Source: Patescibacteria group bacterium
Lineage (GTDB): Bacteria; Patescibacteriota; Minisyncoccia; Phycocordibacterales; UBA12088
Length of the DNA: 12,896 nt
NCBI GenBank assembly: GCA_015491145.1
Contig: WFWM01000023.1
Location: 1-12,896, forward strand
Direction: 5' to 3'
Made by a program: the position numbers and the translations under genes. Positions 6,499 through 12,896 of this stretch are shown piece after piece. The number at the start of each line of letters is the position of its first letter. Position 1 is the first letter of the stretch. The notes under the pieces were generated by a model. That model did not search any database. It was not told the DNA's origin and was given only the letters and a program-made list of their open reading frames with translations.

Positions 6499-7239
6499 AT
6501 GTTGACGAAATCGTTCCAACAGGGCCGCACGCTCGTGTTCGACATTGAGACGGTAGGGGAGCCGTTTGAAGAGCTCGATGCGGCAACGCAGGAAGCGTTG
6601 CTCAAACCGCTCCACCACGTTCCAACGGAAGAAGAGGTGCAGCGGAGGCGGGAGCTGCTCAAGAGTGGGATGGGTATCTCTCCCCTCACCGGTTTCGTGG
6701 TTGCCATTGGAATGGAAGATGTGGAAGCCGGAAGGCAGGCGGTGTACTTCACAGATCCGAACCGTTTGGGGGAAGAGTGGGAAGAGGACTCGGTACAGTT
6801 CCGCGTTCTCTCTGAACGGGATATGCTTGCGGCGTTTTGGAAGGTTGCCGACCACTACCACACCTTCGTCACCTTCAATGGTCGATCGTTCGATGTGCCG
6901 TTCCTTATGCTTCGCTCGGCGTTCCATGGTATTCGACCAACGAAACATCTCGTGGCAGCGCGGTACCTCTACCAGCATCCGCCGCAGGCGGTGCACATTG
7001 ACCTGCTCGAGCAGCTCACCTTTTACGGGGCGCTTGCTCGTGCCGGTGCCCGTTCGCTCCACCTTTTTTGCCGGGCGTTCGGCATTCCAAGCCCGAAAGA
7101 AGAGGGCAGCGGCGCCGATGTGGCACGGCTGTGGGAGGAAAAGCAGTATGAGGCGATTGCCCGCTACAACCTGAAGGATGTGGCAGCAACTTCGGCACTC
7201 TACCAAGCATGGGCGCGGACGCTCGGCCACCTTGCCTGA
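6499..7239 (+). CDS. DEDDy 3'-5' exonuclease, PolB-exonuclease-like (DNA_pol_B_exo2 type)
   Basis: The 246-residue product has an RNase H-fold exonuclease pattern. Exo I is FDIET (14-18, acidic residues Asp15 and Glu17), Exo II is TFNGRSFDVPFL (125-136, Asp132) and Exo III is YNLKD (223-227), giving the four acidic residues plus tyrosine of the DEDDy class. The middle signatures SPLTGFVVAIG (61-71), HIDLLEQL (166-173) and GSGADVARLW (203-212) resemble the stand-alone exonuclease domain related to that of DNA polymerase B. It likely degrades DNA or RNA from the 3' end in the cytoplasm using two metal ions; its substrate is not evident. The ATG lies six bases after the pheT stop, with GAGG in the gap, so it should be translated from the pheST transcript. 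Similarity to the YprB-like RNase H family is an alternative. Confidence 0.82.
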   Translation: MLTKSFQQGRTLVFDIETVGEPFEELDAATQEALLKPLHHVPTEEEVQRRRELLKSGMGISPLTGFVVAIGMEDVEAGRQAVYFTDPNRLGEEWEEDSVQFRVLSERDMLAAFWKVADHYHTFVTFNGRSFDVPFLMLRSAFHGIRPTKHLVAARYLYQHPPQAVHIDLLEQLTFYGALARAGARSLHLFCRAFGIPSPKEEGSGADVARLWEEKQYEAIARYNLKDVAATSALYQAWARTLGHLA

Positions 7240-7248
7240 GGGGAGGTG

Positions 7249-7277
7249 TTGCGGAGCACACAGTTTTTCCGCATAGT
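7249..7277 (+). promoter_or_regulatory. Possible promoter of the MBL-fold gene
   Basis: TTGCGG (7249-7254) and CATAGT (7272-7277) are separated by 17 bases, the optimal spacing. The -10-like box ends six bases before the ATG at 7284, again a near-leaderless arrangement. The intervening GAGGGT could instead act as a Shine-Dalgarno for a transcript continuing from the exonuclease gene. Confidence 0.35.
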
Positions 7278-7283
7278 GAGGGT

Positions 7284-7928
7284 ATGCAATTGACGGCGCA
7301 CGGAGGGGTTACGGTTCGACTGTCGGAGGGGGAGACCACTATTGCAATAAACCCGCCGGCGAAAGGTGCCGGGGTAAAGCCTGTCCGCTTCAGCGCCGAT
7401 ATCGCCATCGTTTCAGTCCGAGTGCCGGAAATGGAAGGAGTCGAGGCTGTCTCTGGTGCCACAACGCCATTCGTTATCGATAGCCCGGGCGCCTACGAGC
7501 ATCGGGGAGTGAGTGTGGAAGGATGGGGGGTGCGCACCCGCTACGGTGCAGGAAAGGGAGAAGAGACGCTTCCCGCAACGGTGTATGCCCTCACCATCGA
7601 GGGGGTGACGATTTTCATAGCCGTTGGCCTCTCTGAGCCGTCTCTCCCCCCTGAGTGCCTCGAGTCGTTGGAGGCAGTACACCTCCTCCTCGTGCCTACC
7701 GGCGTTCCCGGTATGCTCGATGCCCCTCAGGCGCACAAACTCGCGACGATGCTCGAGCCAAACATCGTCGTGCCGGTCGGATGGCAGGGGACCGCCGGAG
7801 GCGCAGAAGCGCTCGAGCGCTTCTTAGGAGAATTCGGGGAGAGTAACCGGAAACCGGTAGCAAAGTGGAGTGCCCGCCCGAAGGATATCAAGCAGGCATC
7901 AGGGGAGGTGGTGGTGCTCGAGGCGTAA
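7284..7928 (+). CDS. Metallo-beta-lactamase-fold protein with lost metal-binding motif (probable pseudoenzyme)
   Basis: The 214-residue product keeps the frame of the UlaG-like MBL proteins: a MQLTAHGGVTVRL first strand, INPP (22-25) where the family has a DP, ADIAIVS (38-44), a SPGAYEHRGVSVEGWG segment (67-82) resembling the family's GPGEYEV.G..V.G, LLLVPTGVPGMLDAPQAHKL (134-153) and LEPNIVVPVGW (157-167), ending in a KDI...EVVVLEA tail. The position of the HxHxDH metal motif is occupied by VRVPEM (45-50). The later GD-type ligand site reads VGLSEP (114-119), and the usual Pro-x-His is PVG. No normal zinc or iron site can therefore be formed, so hydrolysis is unlikely. The start at 7284 has a box and GAGGGT in front; an upstream in-frame start would overlap the exonuclease gene and add unmatched residues. 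Function is unknown. Confidence 0.72.
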   Translation: MQLTAHGGVTVRLSEGETTIAINPPAKGAGVKPVRFSADIAIVSVRVPEMEGVEAVSGATTPFVIDSPGAYEHRGVSVEGWGVRTRYGAGKGEETLPATVYALTIEGVTIFIAVGLSEPSLPPECLESLEAVHLLLVPTGVPGMLDAPQAHKLATMLEPNIVVPVGWQGTAGGAEALERFLGEFGESNRKPVAKWSARPKDIKQASGEVVVLEA

Positions 7929-7952
7929 GGTGTAGCGGGTTGGTGCGGGGTG

Positions 7953-7961
7953 TGGTACGCT
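7953..7961 (+). promoter_or_regulatory. Extended -10-like box upstream of the small membrane protein and gyrA
   Basis: TGGTACGCT has the TGnTAnnnT form and ends seven bases before the ATG at 7969. The mRNA would be leaderless. No convincing -35 hexamer is seen. If real, it would be the promoter for both the small membrane protein and gyrA. Confidence 0.4.
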
Positions 7962-7968
7962 AGGTGTA

Positions 7969-8316
7969 ATGGCACACACTTCCTCTCCACAACCCCCGCT
8001 CCTCACGAGGCTCCGCCGGCAGCCGCCAGAGGCACGTCGGGCAGTGGCAAAAGTGGTTGCTGGCACAGTGACGGCCGTCGTCCTTGTCGGGTGGCTTATC
8101 GTCAAGACGACGACATTTTCGATCCCCGCTGCAGCGCCGGCGCTAATGGAAGGGCAGGCTGCGGCAATTGAATTGAGCAGCTCGGGGGTGCAGATTCGAG
8201 ATGCGTGGAACCGCATCCTCAAGCAAAATACTGCCGCTTTGCGGAGCGCGACAAGCGCTGAGGCGGGAAGTCGGGAGAATCTGCAAACAGAGACGCAAGG
8301 GAGCGAGAGCCGATAG
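7969..8316 (+). CDS. Small single-pass membrane protein, unknown function
   Basis: The 115-residue product is not recognised. It has a Pro- and Arg-rich N-terminal segment (1-27, with RLRR and EARR), one hydrophobic helix (about 27-46), and a C-terminal part of about 70 residues that contains a short amphipathic helix (about 74-95) and a polar Ser/Glu/Gln-rich tail. The positive charge before the helix favours the N-terminus inside and the tail outside. There are no cysteines and no lipobox. The gene lies 40 bases after the MBL-fold gene and 23 bases before gyrA in the same direction, so it is probably cotranscribed with gyrA. Coding potential rests on an uninterrupted frame, a promoter-like box placed as at neighbouring genes and the coherent membrane-protein layout. 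No function is proposed. Confidence 0.65.
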   Translation: MAHTSSPQPPLLTRLRRQPPEARRAVAKVVAGTVTAVVLVGWLIVKTTTFSIPAAAPALMEGQAAAIELSSSGVQIRDAWNRILKQNTAALRSATSAEAGSRENLQTETQGSESR

Positions 8317-8339
8317 CGGCGTAAGAGGCGGAAGGGGGT

Positions 8340-10817
8340 ATGCCTCGGCAGCAAAAGAAAGGTGCATCTGTTGCTTCCCAACCTGCGGGAGAACGAGTGG
8401 TACCGCGGGAGATCACGGAGGAACTCAAGGAGGCGTACATTTCCTACGCGATGAGCGTCATTACGGCGCGCGCTCTGCCGGATGTGCGCGATGGTCTCAA
8501 GCCGGTGCACCGCCGCATTCTCTACACGATGCATCAGATGGGGCTGACTGCCGGGGCGAAGTTTCGGAAATCAGCGGCTGTGGTGGGCGATGTGCTCGGG
8601 AAATACCATCCTCACGGCGATGCAGCGGTGTACGACGCGCTCGTGCAGCTTGCGCAAGACTTCAAGACCCGCTACCCTCTCGTGCTCGGGCAGGGCAACT
8701 TCGGTTCTCTCGACGGCGACAGCGCAGCGGCGATGCGCTACACAGAGGTGAAGATGTCGCGTATCGCTTCCGAGCTCCTGCGAGACTTGGAGAAGAATAC
8801 CGTCGCTTGGCGACCCAACTACGACGGTACGCGGAAGGAGCCAGAAGTACTCCCGGCGGCGGTGCCAAACCTCCTCATCAACGGCACGCTCGGCATTGCT
8901 GTCGGGATGGCAACCAACATTCCTCCCCACAACCTCAACGAGGTGATTGATGCCACCATTCACCTCTTGGAGCACCCCGATGCATCCCACGATGCGTTGA
9001 TGGAGCACCTGAAGGGGCCCGACTTCCCCACTGGTGCGGTCATCTACGACTTCAAGGCTATCAAGCATGCCTACGCAACGGGACGGGGCGGCATTGTGGT
9101 GCGAGGAGAGGCGGAAATCGTTGAGGACAAGCGGGGGCAGCACAGCATTATCATCACCTCCATCCCCTATCGAGTCGTGAAGGCGGATCTCATTGAAAAG
9201 ATCGCCGAGCTCGTGCGTAGCAAAAAGCTGGAGGGGGTGCGGGAGCTTCGCGATGAATCGACGAAGGATGTGCGCATCGTCATCGGCCTTAGGAGCGGGG
9301 CCCAACCCCAGAAGGTGCTCAATGCGCTCTACAAACACACTCCGCTGGAGGATGTGTTCCATCTCAACCTCGTTGCACTCGTCGACGGCATACCTCGAAC
9401 ACTCTCTCTGAAAGAGACAATTGAACTGTTCCTTACCCATAGGAGGGAAGTGGTGCGTCGTCGCACGGAATTTGACCTCGCTCGGGCGCGGGATCGTGAG
9501 CACATTCTCCTCGGCCTCAAGAAGGCGCTCGACCACATTGATGCAATCATTCAAACCATCAAGCGCTCGAAGGATACCGCCACAGCGCATGCAAACCTAA
9601 TGAAGCGGTTTGGTTTTTCCGATCGGCAGGCGACAGCCATTCTCGAAATGAAGCTGCAGAAGCTCGCCGGACTCGAGCGGAAAAAGGTGGAGGAAGAACT
9701 GAAGGAGGTGCAGGCAACGATTCGATACCTCGAAGGTATCTTGCAGTCCCCCAAGAAGCTCCAGCAGGTTATCAAGGAAGAGCTGCTGGCAATAAAGGAG
9801 CGCTATGGGGATGAGCGGCGCACCAAACTCGTGCGCGGGGGTGTGAAGTCGTTGGCTCCGGAAGACCTCATCCCTGAGGAGGAGGCTGTGCTGGTCTTCA
9901 CCTACGGCGGCTACCTCAAGCGGACGAATCCTTCTGAGTATCGGCAACAGCGGCGTGGCGGGAAGGGGGTTGTGGTTGATATGAATGCGAAGGAGGAGGA
10001 CTTCATCACCCACTTTGTGAGCGCCTCCACCCACGCGGATCTGCTCTTTTTCTCCAATCGCGGCAAAGTGTACCGCACGAAAATGTATGAAATCCCGGAA
10101 GGGAAGCGCTCCACACGAGGGAAACCGGTCGTCAATTTCCTGCCGCTTGAGGAAGGGGAGCGTATCACGACAATTCTGCCGCTCCCCAAGGAGGTGAAGG
10201 GGAAGGAGCAGTACTCGCTCCTGCTGGTGACGGAGAAGGGGTTTGCAAAGCGGGTTTCGGCAAAGGAATTCTCCGATGTCCGCCGGAGCGGCCTCATTGC
10301 GATGAAGCTGGGAGCGGGTGATGCGTTGGTGGCTGCCCGGCTGGTGCAGCCCTCCGATACCGTTTTGCTCGTCTCACAGAAGGGGCAGGCGGTTCGGTTT
10401 GTGGCGAGCGATGTGCGGGAAATGGGGCGGAGCGCCGGTGGCGTGCGCGCCATTCAACTGAAGCAGGGCGATAGTGTGGTAGCAGCGCTTGCGATTGACG
10501 CGACGCAGGCGAAGTCGGGGAAAGTGCTCTTTGTGATGGAGCGGGGGTATGGGAAGCAAACGAAGGTGACAGAATTTCGTGTGCAGCGGCGAGGCGGGAG
10601 CGGCATTAAGGCAGCTGCTGTGGGGAGCAAGACAGGGTCGGTTGTTGATGCCCACCTCCTCACGGGAGAGGAGGAAGCGCTCGTTATCATTTCACGAAAG
10701 GGGCAGGTGATTCGGACGAGCCTTTCGGAAATTCCTACCCTCTCTCGTATCACGCAGGGGGTGCGCATTATGCGGCTGGGGAGCGATGATGCGGTAGCTG
10801 CGGCGGTTTGCCTCTGA
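8340..10817 (+). CDS. gyrA: DNA gyrase subunit A
   Basis: The 825-residue product is a full-length GyrA, the DNA-cleaving subunit of the type IIA topoisomerase that introduces negative supercoils. The N-terminal breakage-reunion domain shows [18 protein letters not shown] (45-62), [16 protein letters not shown] (87-102), [23 protein letters not shown] (117-139) with the catalytic Tyr134 after Arg133, and [16 protein letters not shown] coiled-coil arm follows. The C-terminal beta-pinwheel (about 512-825) carries the GyrA box QRRGGKG at 537-543, which separates gyrase from topoisomerase IV. The residue equivalent to E. coli Ser83 is Ala95, while the Asp87 equivalent is kept (Asp99). A basic N-terminal extension of about 20 residues precedes the core. 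The start at 8340 follows a purine tract GGAAGGGGG. gyrB is not adjacent. Confidence 0.97.
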   Translation: MPRQQKKGASVASQPAGERVVPREITEELKEAYISYAMSVITARALPDVRDGLKPVHRRILYTMHQMGLTAGAKFRKSAAVVGDVLGKYHPHGDAAVYDALVQLAQDFKTRYPLVLGQGNFGSLDGDSAAAMRYTEVKMSRIASELLRDLEKNTVAWRPNYDGTRKEPEVLPAAVPNLLINGTLGIAVGMATNIPPHNLNEVIDATIHLLEHPDASHDALMEHLKGPDFPTGAVIYDFKAIKHAYATGRGGIVVRGEAEIVEDKRGQHSIIITSIPYRVVKADLIEKIAELVRSKKLEGVRELRDESTKDVRIVIGLRSGAQPQKVLNALYKHTPLEDVFHLNLVALVDGIPRTLSLKETIELFLTHRREVVRRRTEFDLARARDREHILLGLKKALDHIDAIIQTIKRSKDTATAHANLMKRFGFSDRQATAILEMKLQKLAGLERKKVEEELKEVQATIRYLEGILQSPKKLQQVIKEELLAIKERYGDERRTKLVRGGVKSLAPEDLIPEEEAVLVFTYGGYLKRTNPSEYRQQRRGGKGVVVDMNAKEEDFITHFVSASTHADLLFFSNRGKVYRTKMYEIPEGKRSTRGKPVVNFLPLEEGERITTILPLPKEVKGKEQYSLLLVTEKGFAKRVSAKEFSDVRRSGLIAMKLGAGDALVAARLVQPSDTVLLVSQKGQAVRFVASDVREMGRSAGGVRAIQLKQGDSVVAALAIDATQAKSGKVLFVMERGYGKQTKVTEFRVQRRGGSGIKAAAVGSKTGSVVDAHLLTGEEEALVIISRKGQVIRTSLSEIPTLSRITQGVRIMRLGSDDAVAAAVCL

Positions 10818-10862
10818 AAGCGGCCTGCTGAGTCGACGGACCCCTCCTGTGTTTTTGCAAGA

Positions 10863-10870
10863 GGCGCGCC
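10863..10870. promoter_or_regulatory. 8-bp palindrome GGCGCGCC abutting the methyltransferase -10
   Basis: This perfect palindrome lies in the spacer region, one base before the TG of the extended -10 at 10872. It sits where a repressor or activator could contact the promoter. In GC-rich DNA such a palindrome can arise by chance, so operator function is only a suggestion. Confidence 0.2.
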
Positions 10871-10871
10871 C

Positions 10872-10880
10872 TGCTATACT
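10872..10880 (+). promoter_or_regulatory. Extended -10 promoter of the methyltransferase gene
   Basis: TGCTATACT, identical to the tRNA promoter at the left edge, ends eight bases before the ATG at 10889. Transcription should begin at or within two bases of the ATG, so the message would be leaderless; the only purines between them, AGTGGGCA, form no good Shine-Dalgarno. TTTTTGCAA lies upstream (10852-10860), but no -35 at ideal spacing is clear. Confidence 0.6.
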
Positions 10881-10888
10881 AGTGGGCA

Positions 10889-11455
10889 ATGGGTTTTCTC
10901 TCGCCGCCTGACATCCTCAAGGAGGTGCCAATCCACGCGGGAGATGCGGTTGCTGATTTTGGCTGTGGGAGTGGGGCGTATACCTTTGCGGCGGCAGCAC
11001 GTGTCGGGGAGGAGGGGGTCGTGTACGCGATTGACATTCAGCGGGATCTCGTGGCGCGAGTTGCGCGGGAAGCACAGGAGCGAGGATTGGAGCAGGTGCG
11101 GGCGCAGGTGGCTGATTTGGAGGCTCCTGAAGGGAGCGGGCTGCCGGAGGCATCGGTGCATGTAGTGATTCTCTCGAATATCCTCTTTCAAAGTGATTCA
11201 CCGGATCGATTGGTGGGAGAAGCATGGCGGGTCTTGCGACCCGGCGGCACGCTCCTCGTTGTTGATTGGCTCGATTCATTCGGCGGGCTCGGTCCTCCCC
11301 CAGAACGGGTCGTGTTGCCGGAACGAATCAAACCTCTTTTGAAGGAGGTAGGATTTCACATAGAGCGTGAGTGGGTGCCGGCAGAGCACCATTGGGCAAT
11401 AATTGCGCGCAAGCCGGCTGCGAAGCGTGGGGGAAGGGAGCAAGGAGGGCAGTAG
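10889..11455 (+). CDS. Class I SAM-dependent methyltransferase
   Basis: The 188-residue product has a Rossmann-type methyltransferase fold. Motif I is VADFGCGSGAYT (21-32), the acidic residue binding the SAM ribose is in YAIDIQ (46-51, Asp49), a second acidic motif is VADLE (74-78), motif IV is HVVILSNIL (91-99), and RVLRPGGTLLVVDW (114-127) is the post-motif strand. It resembles the UbiE/Methyltransf_11 and Methyltransf_31 groups of small-molecule or lipid methyltransferases, but the substrate cannot be read from the sequence. The C-terminal tail (173-188) is Lys/Arg/Gly-rich. It has its own leaderless-type promoter about 70 bases after gyrA, and the solute-binding protein gene follows after 10 bases, so those two are probably cotranscribed. 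Confidence 0.88.
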   Translation: MGFLSPPDILKEVPIHAGDAVADFGCGSGAYTFAAAARVGEEGVVYAIDIQRDLVARVAREAQERGLEQVRAQVADLEAPEGSGLPEASVHVVILSNILFQSDSPDRLVGEAWRVLRPGGTLLVVDWLDSFGGLGPPPERVVLPERIKPLLKEVGFHIEREWVPAEHHWAIIARKPAAKRGGREQGGQ

Positions 11456-11465
11456 CAGAAGGAGT

Positions 11466-12797
11466 ATGGCATTTGGTGGAATGCTCGGCGGGAGCAAGGG
11501 GCCAAACATTTTCCACACCATCCTGATGGTGGTATTTGGTTTAGCGATTGCCGGTGGGGTCGCGGCTCTCGCGCTCTACCAAACAGTTGGCATCGGGAGT
11601 GTCTCCTTAGGGCCGCTTTCCCTGTGGGGCACCCTTCCGAAGGAGGAGATGGCGGCATTCATCAATGCTTTGAAGGAAGCGCGTGAGGAGTTTAGCCAAC
11701 TCTCCTACACGGAATGGCCTCCGGATCACTACTATGAAGCGGTCGTCGATGCTCTTGCGGCGGGGAGAGGGCCGGATGTGATACTCATCGACAACGCAAA
11801 TTTGATAGCGCAAGCAGAAAAGCTCTACCCCCTCCCGTACGAGTCGTTCGATGAACGGAAGTATCGTTCATCGTATATAGAAGCAACGGAAGTGTTCCTA
11901 CGGCCTGATGGCATTCTCGCGTTTCCGTTTTCTGTGGATCCTCTCGTGATGTATTGGAACCGGGATCTCTTTGCCGCCGCTGGTATTGCCAATCCTCCTC
12001 GGTATTGGGATGAGTTGGTAGACGAGGTGCCGAAGCTCGCAGTGGTGACAGAGTCGCAGCAGGTGCGGCAGGCCGCCGTCGCTATGGGAACCTACGACAA
12101 TGTGACAAACGCGAAGGCAATCCTCTCGCTCCTGTGGCTGCAGGCGGGCGTCCCCATCAGCCAATGGCGCCCTGACGGGTCACTGCGGGTGGTGTTCGAA
12201 TCTCGCAGCGGGAAGGGAGATGCTGCAAATGCAGCGGTTCGCTTCTACACCGCATTTGCTGATCCGCTCAAGGCGGTATACACATGGAACCCTTCCCTCC
12301 CTTCGTCAAGGGATATGTTCGTTGCCGGAGATCTCGCAATCTACTTTGGTTTTGCAAGTGAATTCCGTTCGTTACAGGAGGCAAATCCTAACCTCAATTT
12401 CGATGTGGCAATGGTGCCGCAGCCTCGTTCCGCGAGGAGACCAATCACCTACGCGCGAGTGATTGGGTTTGCAGTTCCCAAGGCCTCTCCTTCAATTGGC
12501 AATGCGTTTCGGGCTATCTTTGGTCTTACCGATGAAGCGGCGCTCCGCATCTGGAACGACATTTCCTCCCTGCCGCCGGTGCATCGGACACTCCTTGCAG
12601 AGCAGCCAACCGATGCGGTGGGGCGAGTGTGGTACTACGCGGCGCTCAATAGTCGTTCGTGGCTCGAGCCTGATCCGCGGCAAACCGATGCGCTATTCCG
12701 ACGGATGATAGAGGATATCGCAAGCGGCCGCCGGAGTGCTTCGGAAGCGCTCCGCGATCTGCAGGAATCGCTCCAACGGATCGTTCCGAAGCAGTGA
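11466..12797 (+). CDS. Membrane-anchored extracellular solute-binding protein, family 1
   Basis: From the ATG at 11466 the product has 443 residues: a short Gly-rich cytoplasmic start, one transmembrane helix (about 15-38), then an extracytoplasmic family 1 binding-protein fold. Recognisable pieces are GPDVILIDN (102-110), ILAFPFSVDPLVMYWNRDLFAAAGI (150-174), PPRYWDELVDEVPKL (177-191), MFVAGDLAIYFGFASE (284-299) and IGFAVPKAS (333-341), typical of sugar-binding ABC transporter components. No lipobox cysteine follows the helix, so the helix itself is the likely anchor. The AGAAGGAG tract just before the ATG supports this start; an upstream in-frame ATG at 11403 would overlap the methyltransferase and add 21 Arg/Ser-rich residues. 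No permease or ATPase gene is in view, so transport, sensing or attachment roles are all open. Confidence 0.85.
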   Translation: MAFGGMLGGSKGPNIFHTILMVVFGLAIAGGVAALALYQTVGIGSVSLGPLSLWGTLPKEEMAAFINALKEAREEFSQLSYTEWPPDHYYEAVVDALAAGRGPDVILIDNANLIAQAEKLYPLPYESFDERKYRSSYIEATEVFLRPDGILAFPFSVDPLVMYWNRDLFAAAGIANPPRYWDELVDEVPKLAVVTESQQVRQAAVAMGTYDNVTNAKAILSLLWLQAGVPISQWRPDGSLRVVFESRSGKGDAANAAVRFYTAFADPLKAVYTWNPSLPSSRDMFVAGDLAIYFGFASEFRSLQEANPNLNFDVAMVPQPRSARRPITYARVIGFAVPKASPSIGNAFRAIFGLTDEAALRIWNDISSLPPVHRTLLAEQPTDAVGRVWYYAALNSRSWLEPDPRQTDALFRRMIEDIASGRRSASEALRDLQESLQRIVPKQ

Positions 12798-12802
12798 TGG
12801 TG

Positions 12803-12811
12803 TGGTATTGT
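12803..12811 (+). promoter_or_regulatory. Extended -10-like box upstream of the last, partial gene
   Basis: TGGTATTGT matches TGnTAnnnT and ends eight bases before the ATG at 12820, with GAGAGAGT between them. It lies in the 22-base gap after the solute-binding protein gene. The placement copies that of the other promoter-like boxes in the window. Confidence 0.45.
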
Positions 12812-12819
12812 GAGAGAGT

Positions 12820-12896
12820 ATGGAGTTGAGATGGCTGCCACGGCCTCTTCCTTCCACGCTACGCTCCATTCTTGCCGGAGGTAGGAGAATGTGGCC
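12820..12896 (+). CDS. Start of an unidentified gene, cut by the window edge
   Basis: The frame from the ATG at 12820 stays open through 25 codons to the end of the window. The visible residues start MELRWLPRPL and are rich in Arg, Leu and Pro; they match no family I can name. Support comes from the promoter-like box eight bases upstream and the same direction as the preceding gene. The competing ATG at 12831 in another frame stops after 17 codons. The product is unknown. Confidence 0.5.
   Translation, partial: MELRWLPRPLPSTLRSILAGGRRMW

Noticed and set aside
6403..7230. Open frame of 275 codons on the minus strand over the exonuclease gene
   Set aside because: It is a shadow of the real gene, whose DEDDy motifs are intact in the plus frame.
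7209..7283. Upstream extension of the MBL-fold gene by 25 codons
   Set aside because: It would overlap the exonuclease gene by 31 bases, and the added residues do not look like the family N-terminus, whereas the ATG at 7284 does.
8201..8950. Open frame of 249 codons in another plus frame across the small membrane protein and gyrA
   Set aside because: It overlaps the start of gyrA and most of its conserved core; the composition is Arg/Gly/Ala-rich shadow coding.
8571..9590. Open frame of 339 codons on the minus strand inside gyrA
   Set aside because: It is antisense to the conserved breakage-reunion domain of GyrA; there is no promoter-like box and no recognisable motif.
10818..10871. Intrinsic terminator after gyrA
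   Set aside because: The bases TGTGTTTTTG include a T-run, but I could find no convincing GC-rich stem immediately before it.
1..12896. Mobile element, CRISPR array, phage or toxin-antitoxin module
   Set aside because: No direct-repeat array, transposase motif, terminal inverted repeat or small toxin-antitoxin pair was seen; codon style appears uniform across the window.

Overview
The window looks like a compact, GC-rich (about 60% by eye) bacterial chromosome segment that uses the standard code: TGA, TAG and TAA all end genes here, which argues against the UGA-recoded Gracilibacteria and Absconditabacteria. Short intergenic gaps, stripped-down housekeeping enzymes (a PheRS lacking two tRNA-binding modules, an HtrA without PDZ), single-helix membrane-anchored proteins and a high share of unnamed small proteins fit a Patescibacteria/CPR genome, perhaps of the Parcubacteria type. 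That assignment is inference from gene style; there is no rRNA or ribosomal marker in the window. No mobile element, CRISPR array, phage gene or rRNA was seen.

Layout. (1) Positions 1-742: the 5' end of a tRNA gene runs off the left edge on the minus strand, with its promoter, divergent from a threonylcarbamoyl-AMP synthase gene (tsaC/ywlC type). (2) Positions 739-3752, minus strand: an envelope-directed block, read in the order GT2 glycosyltransferase, membrane-anchored thioredoxin-like CPDC protein, membrane-anchored HtrA-like protease. Its last stop codon overlaps the tsaC stop head-on. (3) Positions 3823-7928, plus strand: pheS, pheT, a DEDDy 3'-5' exonuclease and a metallo-beta-lactamase-fold protein whose metal-binding residues appear to be gone. 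(4) Positions 7969-10817: a small single-helix membrane protein followed by gyrA. (5) Positions 10889-12896: a class I SAM methyltransferase, a membrane-anchored family 1 solute-binding protein and the start of another gene cut by the right edge.

Two window-wide patterns stand out. First, most genes that begin a transcription unit carry a TAnnnT box, often the extended form TGnTAnnnT, ending only 6-8 bases before the start codon, which would give leaderless or nearly leaderless mRNAs; genes inside operons more often show purine-rich Shine-Dalgarno-like tracts instead. Second, several proteins are reduced or altered versions of well-known families: PheS lacks its N-terminal coiled coil, PheT lacks the EMAP/OB tRNA-binding insertion, HtrA lacks PDZ, the MBL protein lacks HxHxDH, and GyrA carries Ala at the quinolone-critical Ser83 position. 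No intergenic stretch exceeds 300 bases; the longest (10818-10888) is about 70 bases and holds the methyltransferase promoter.
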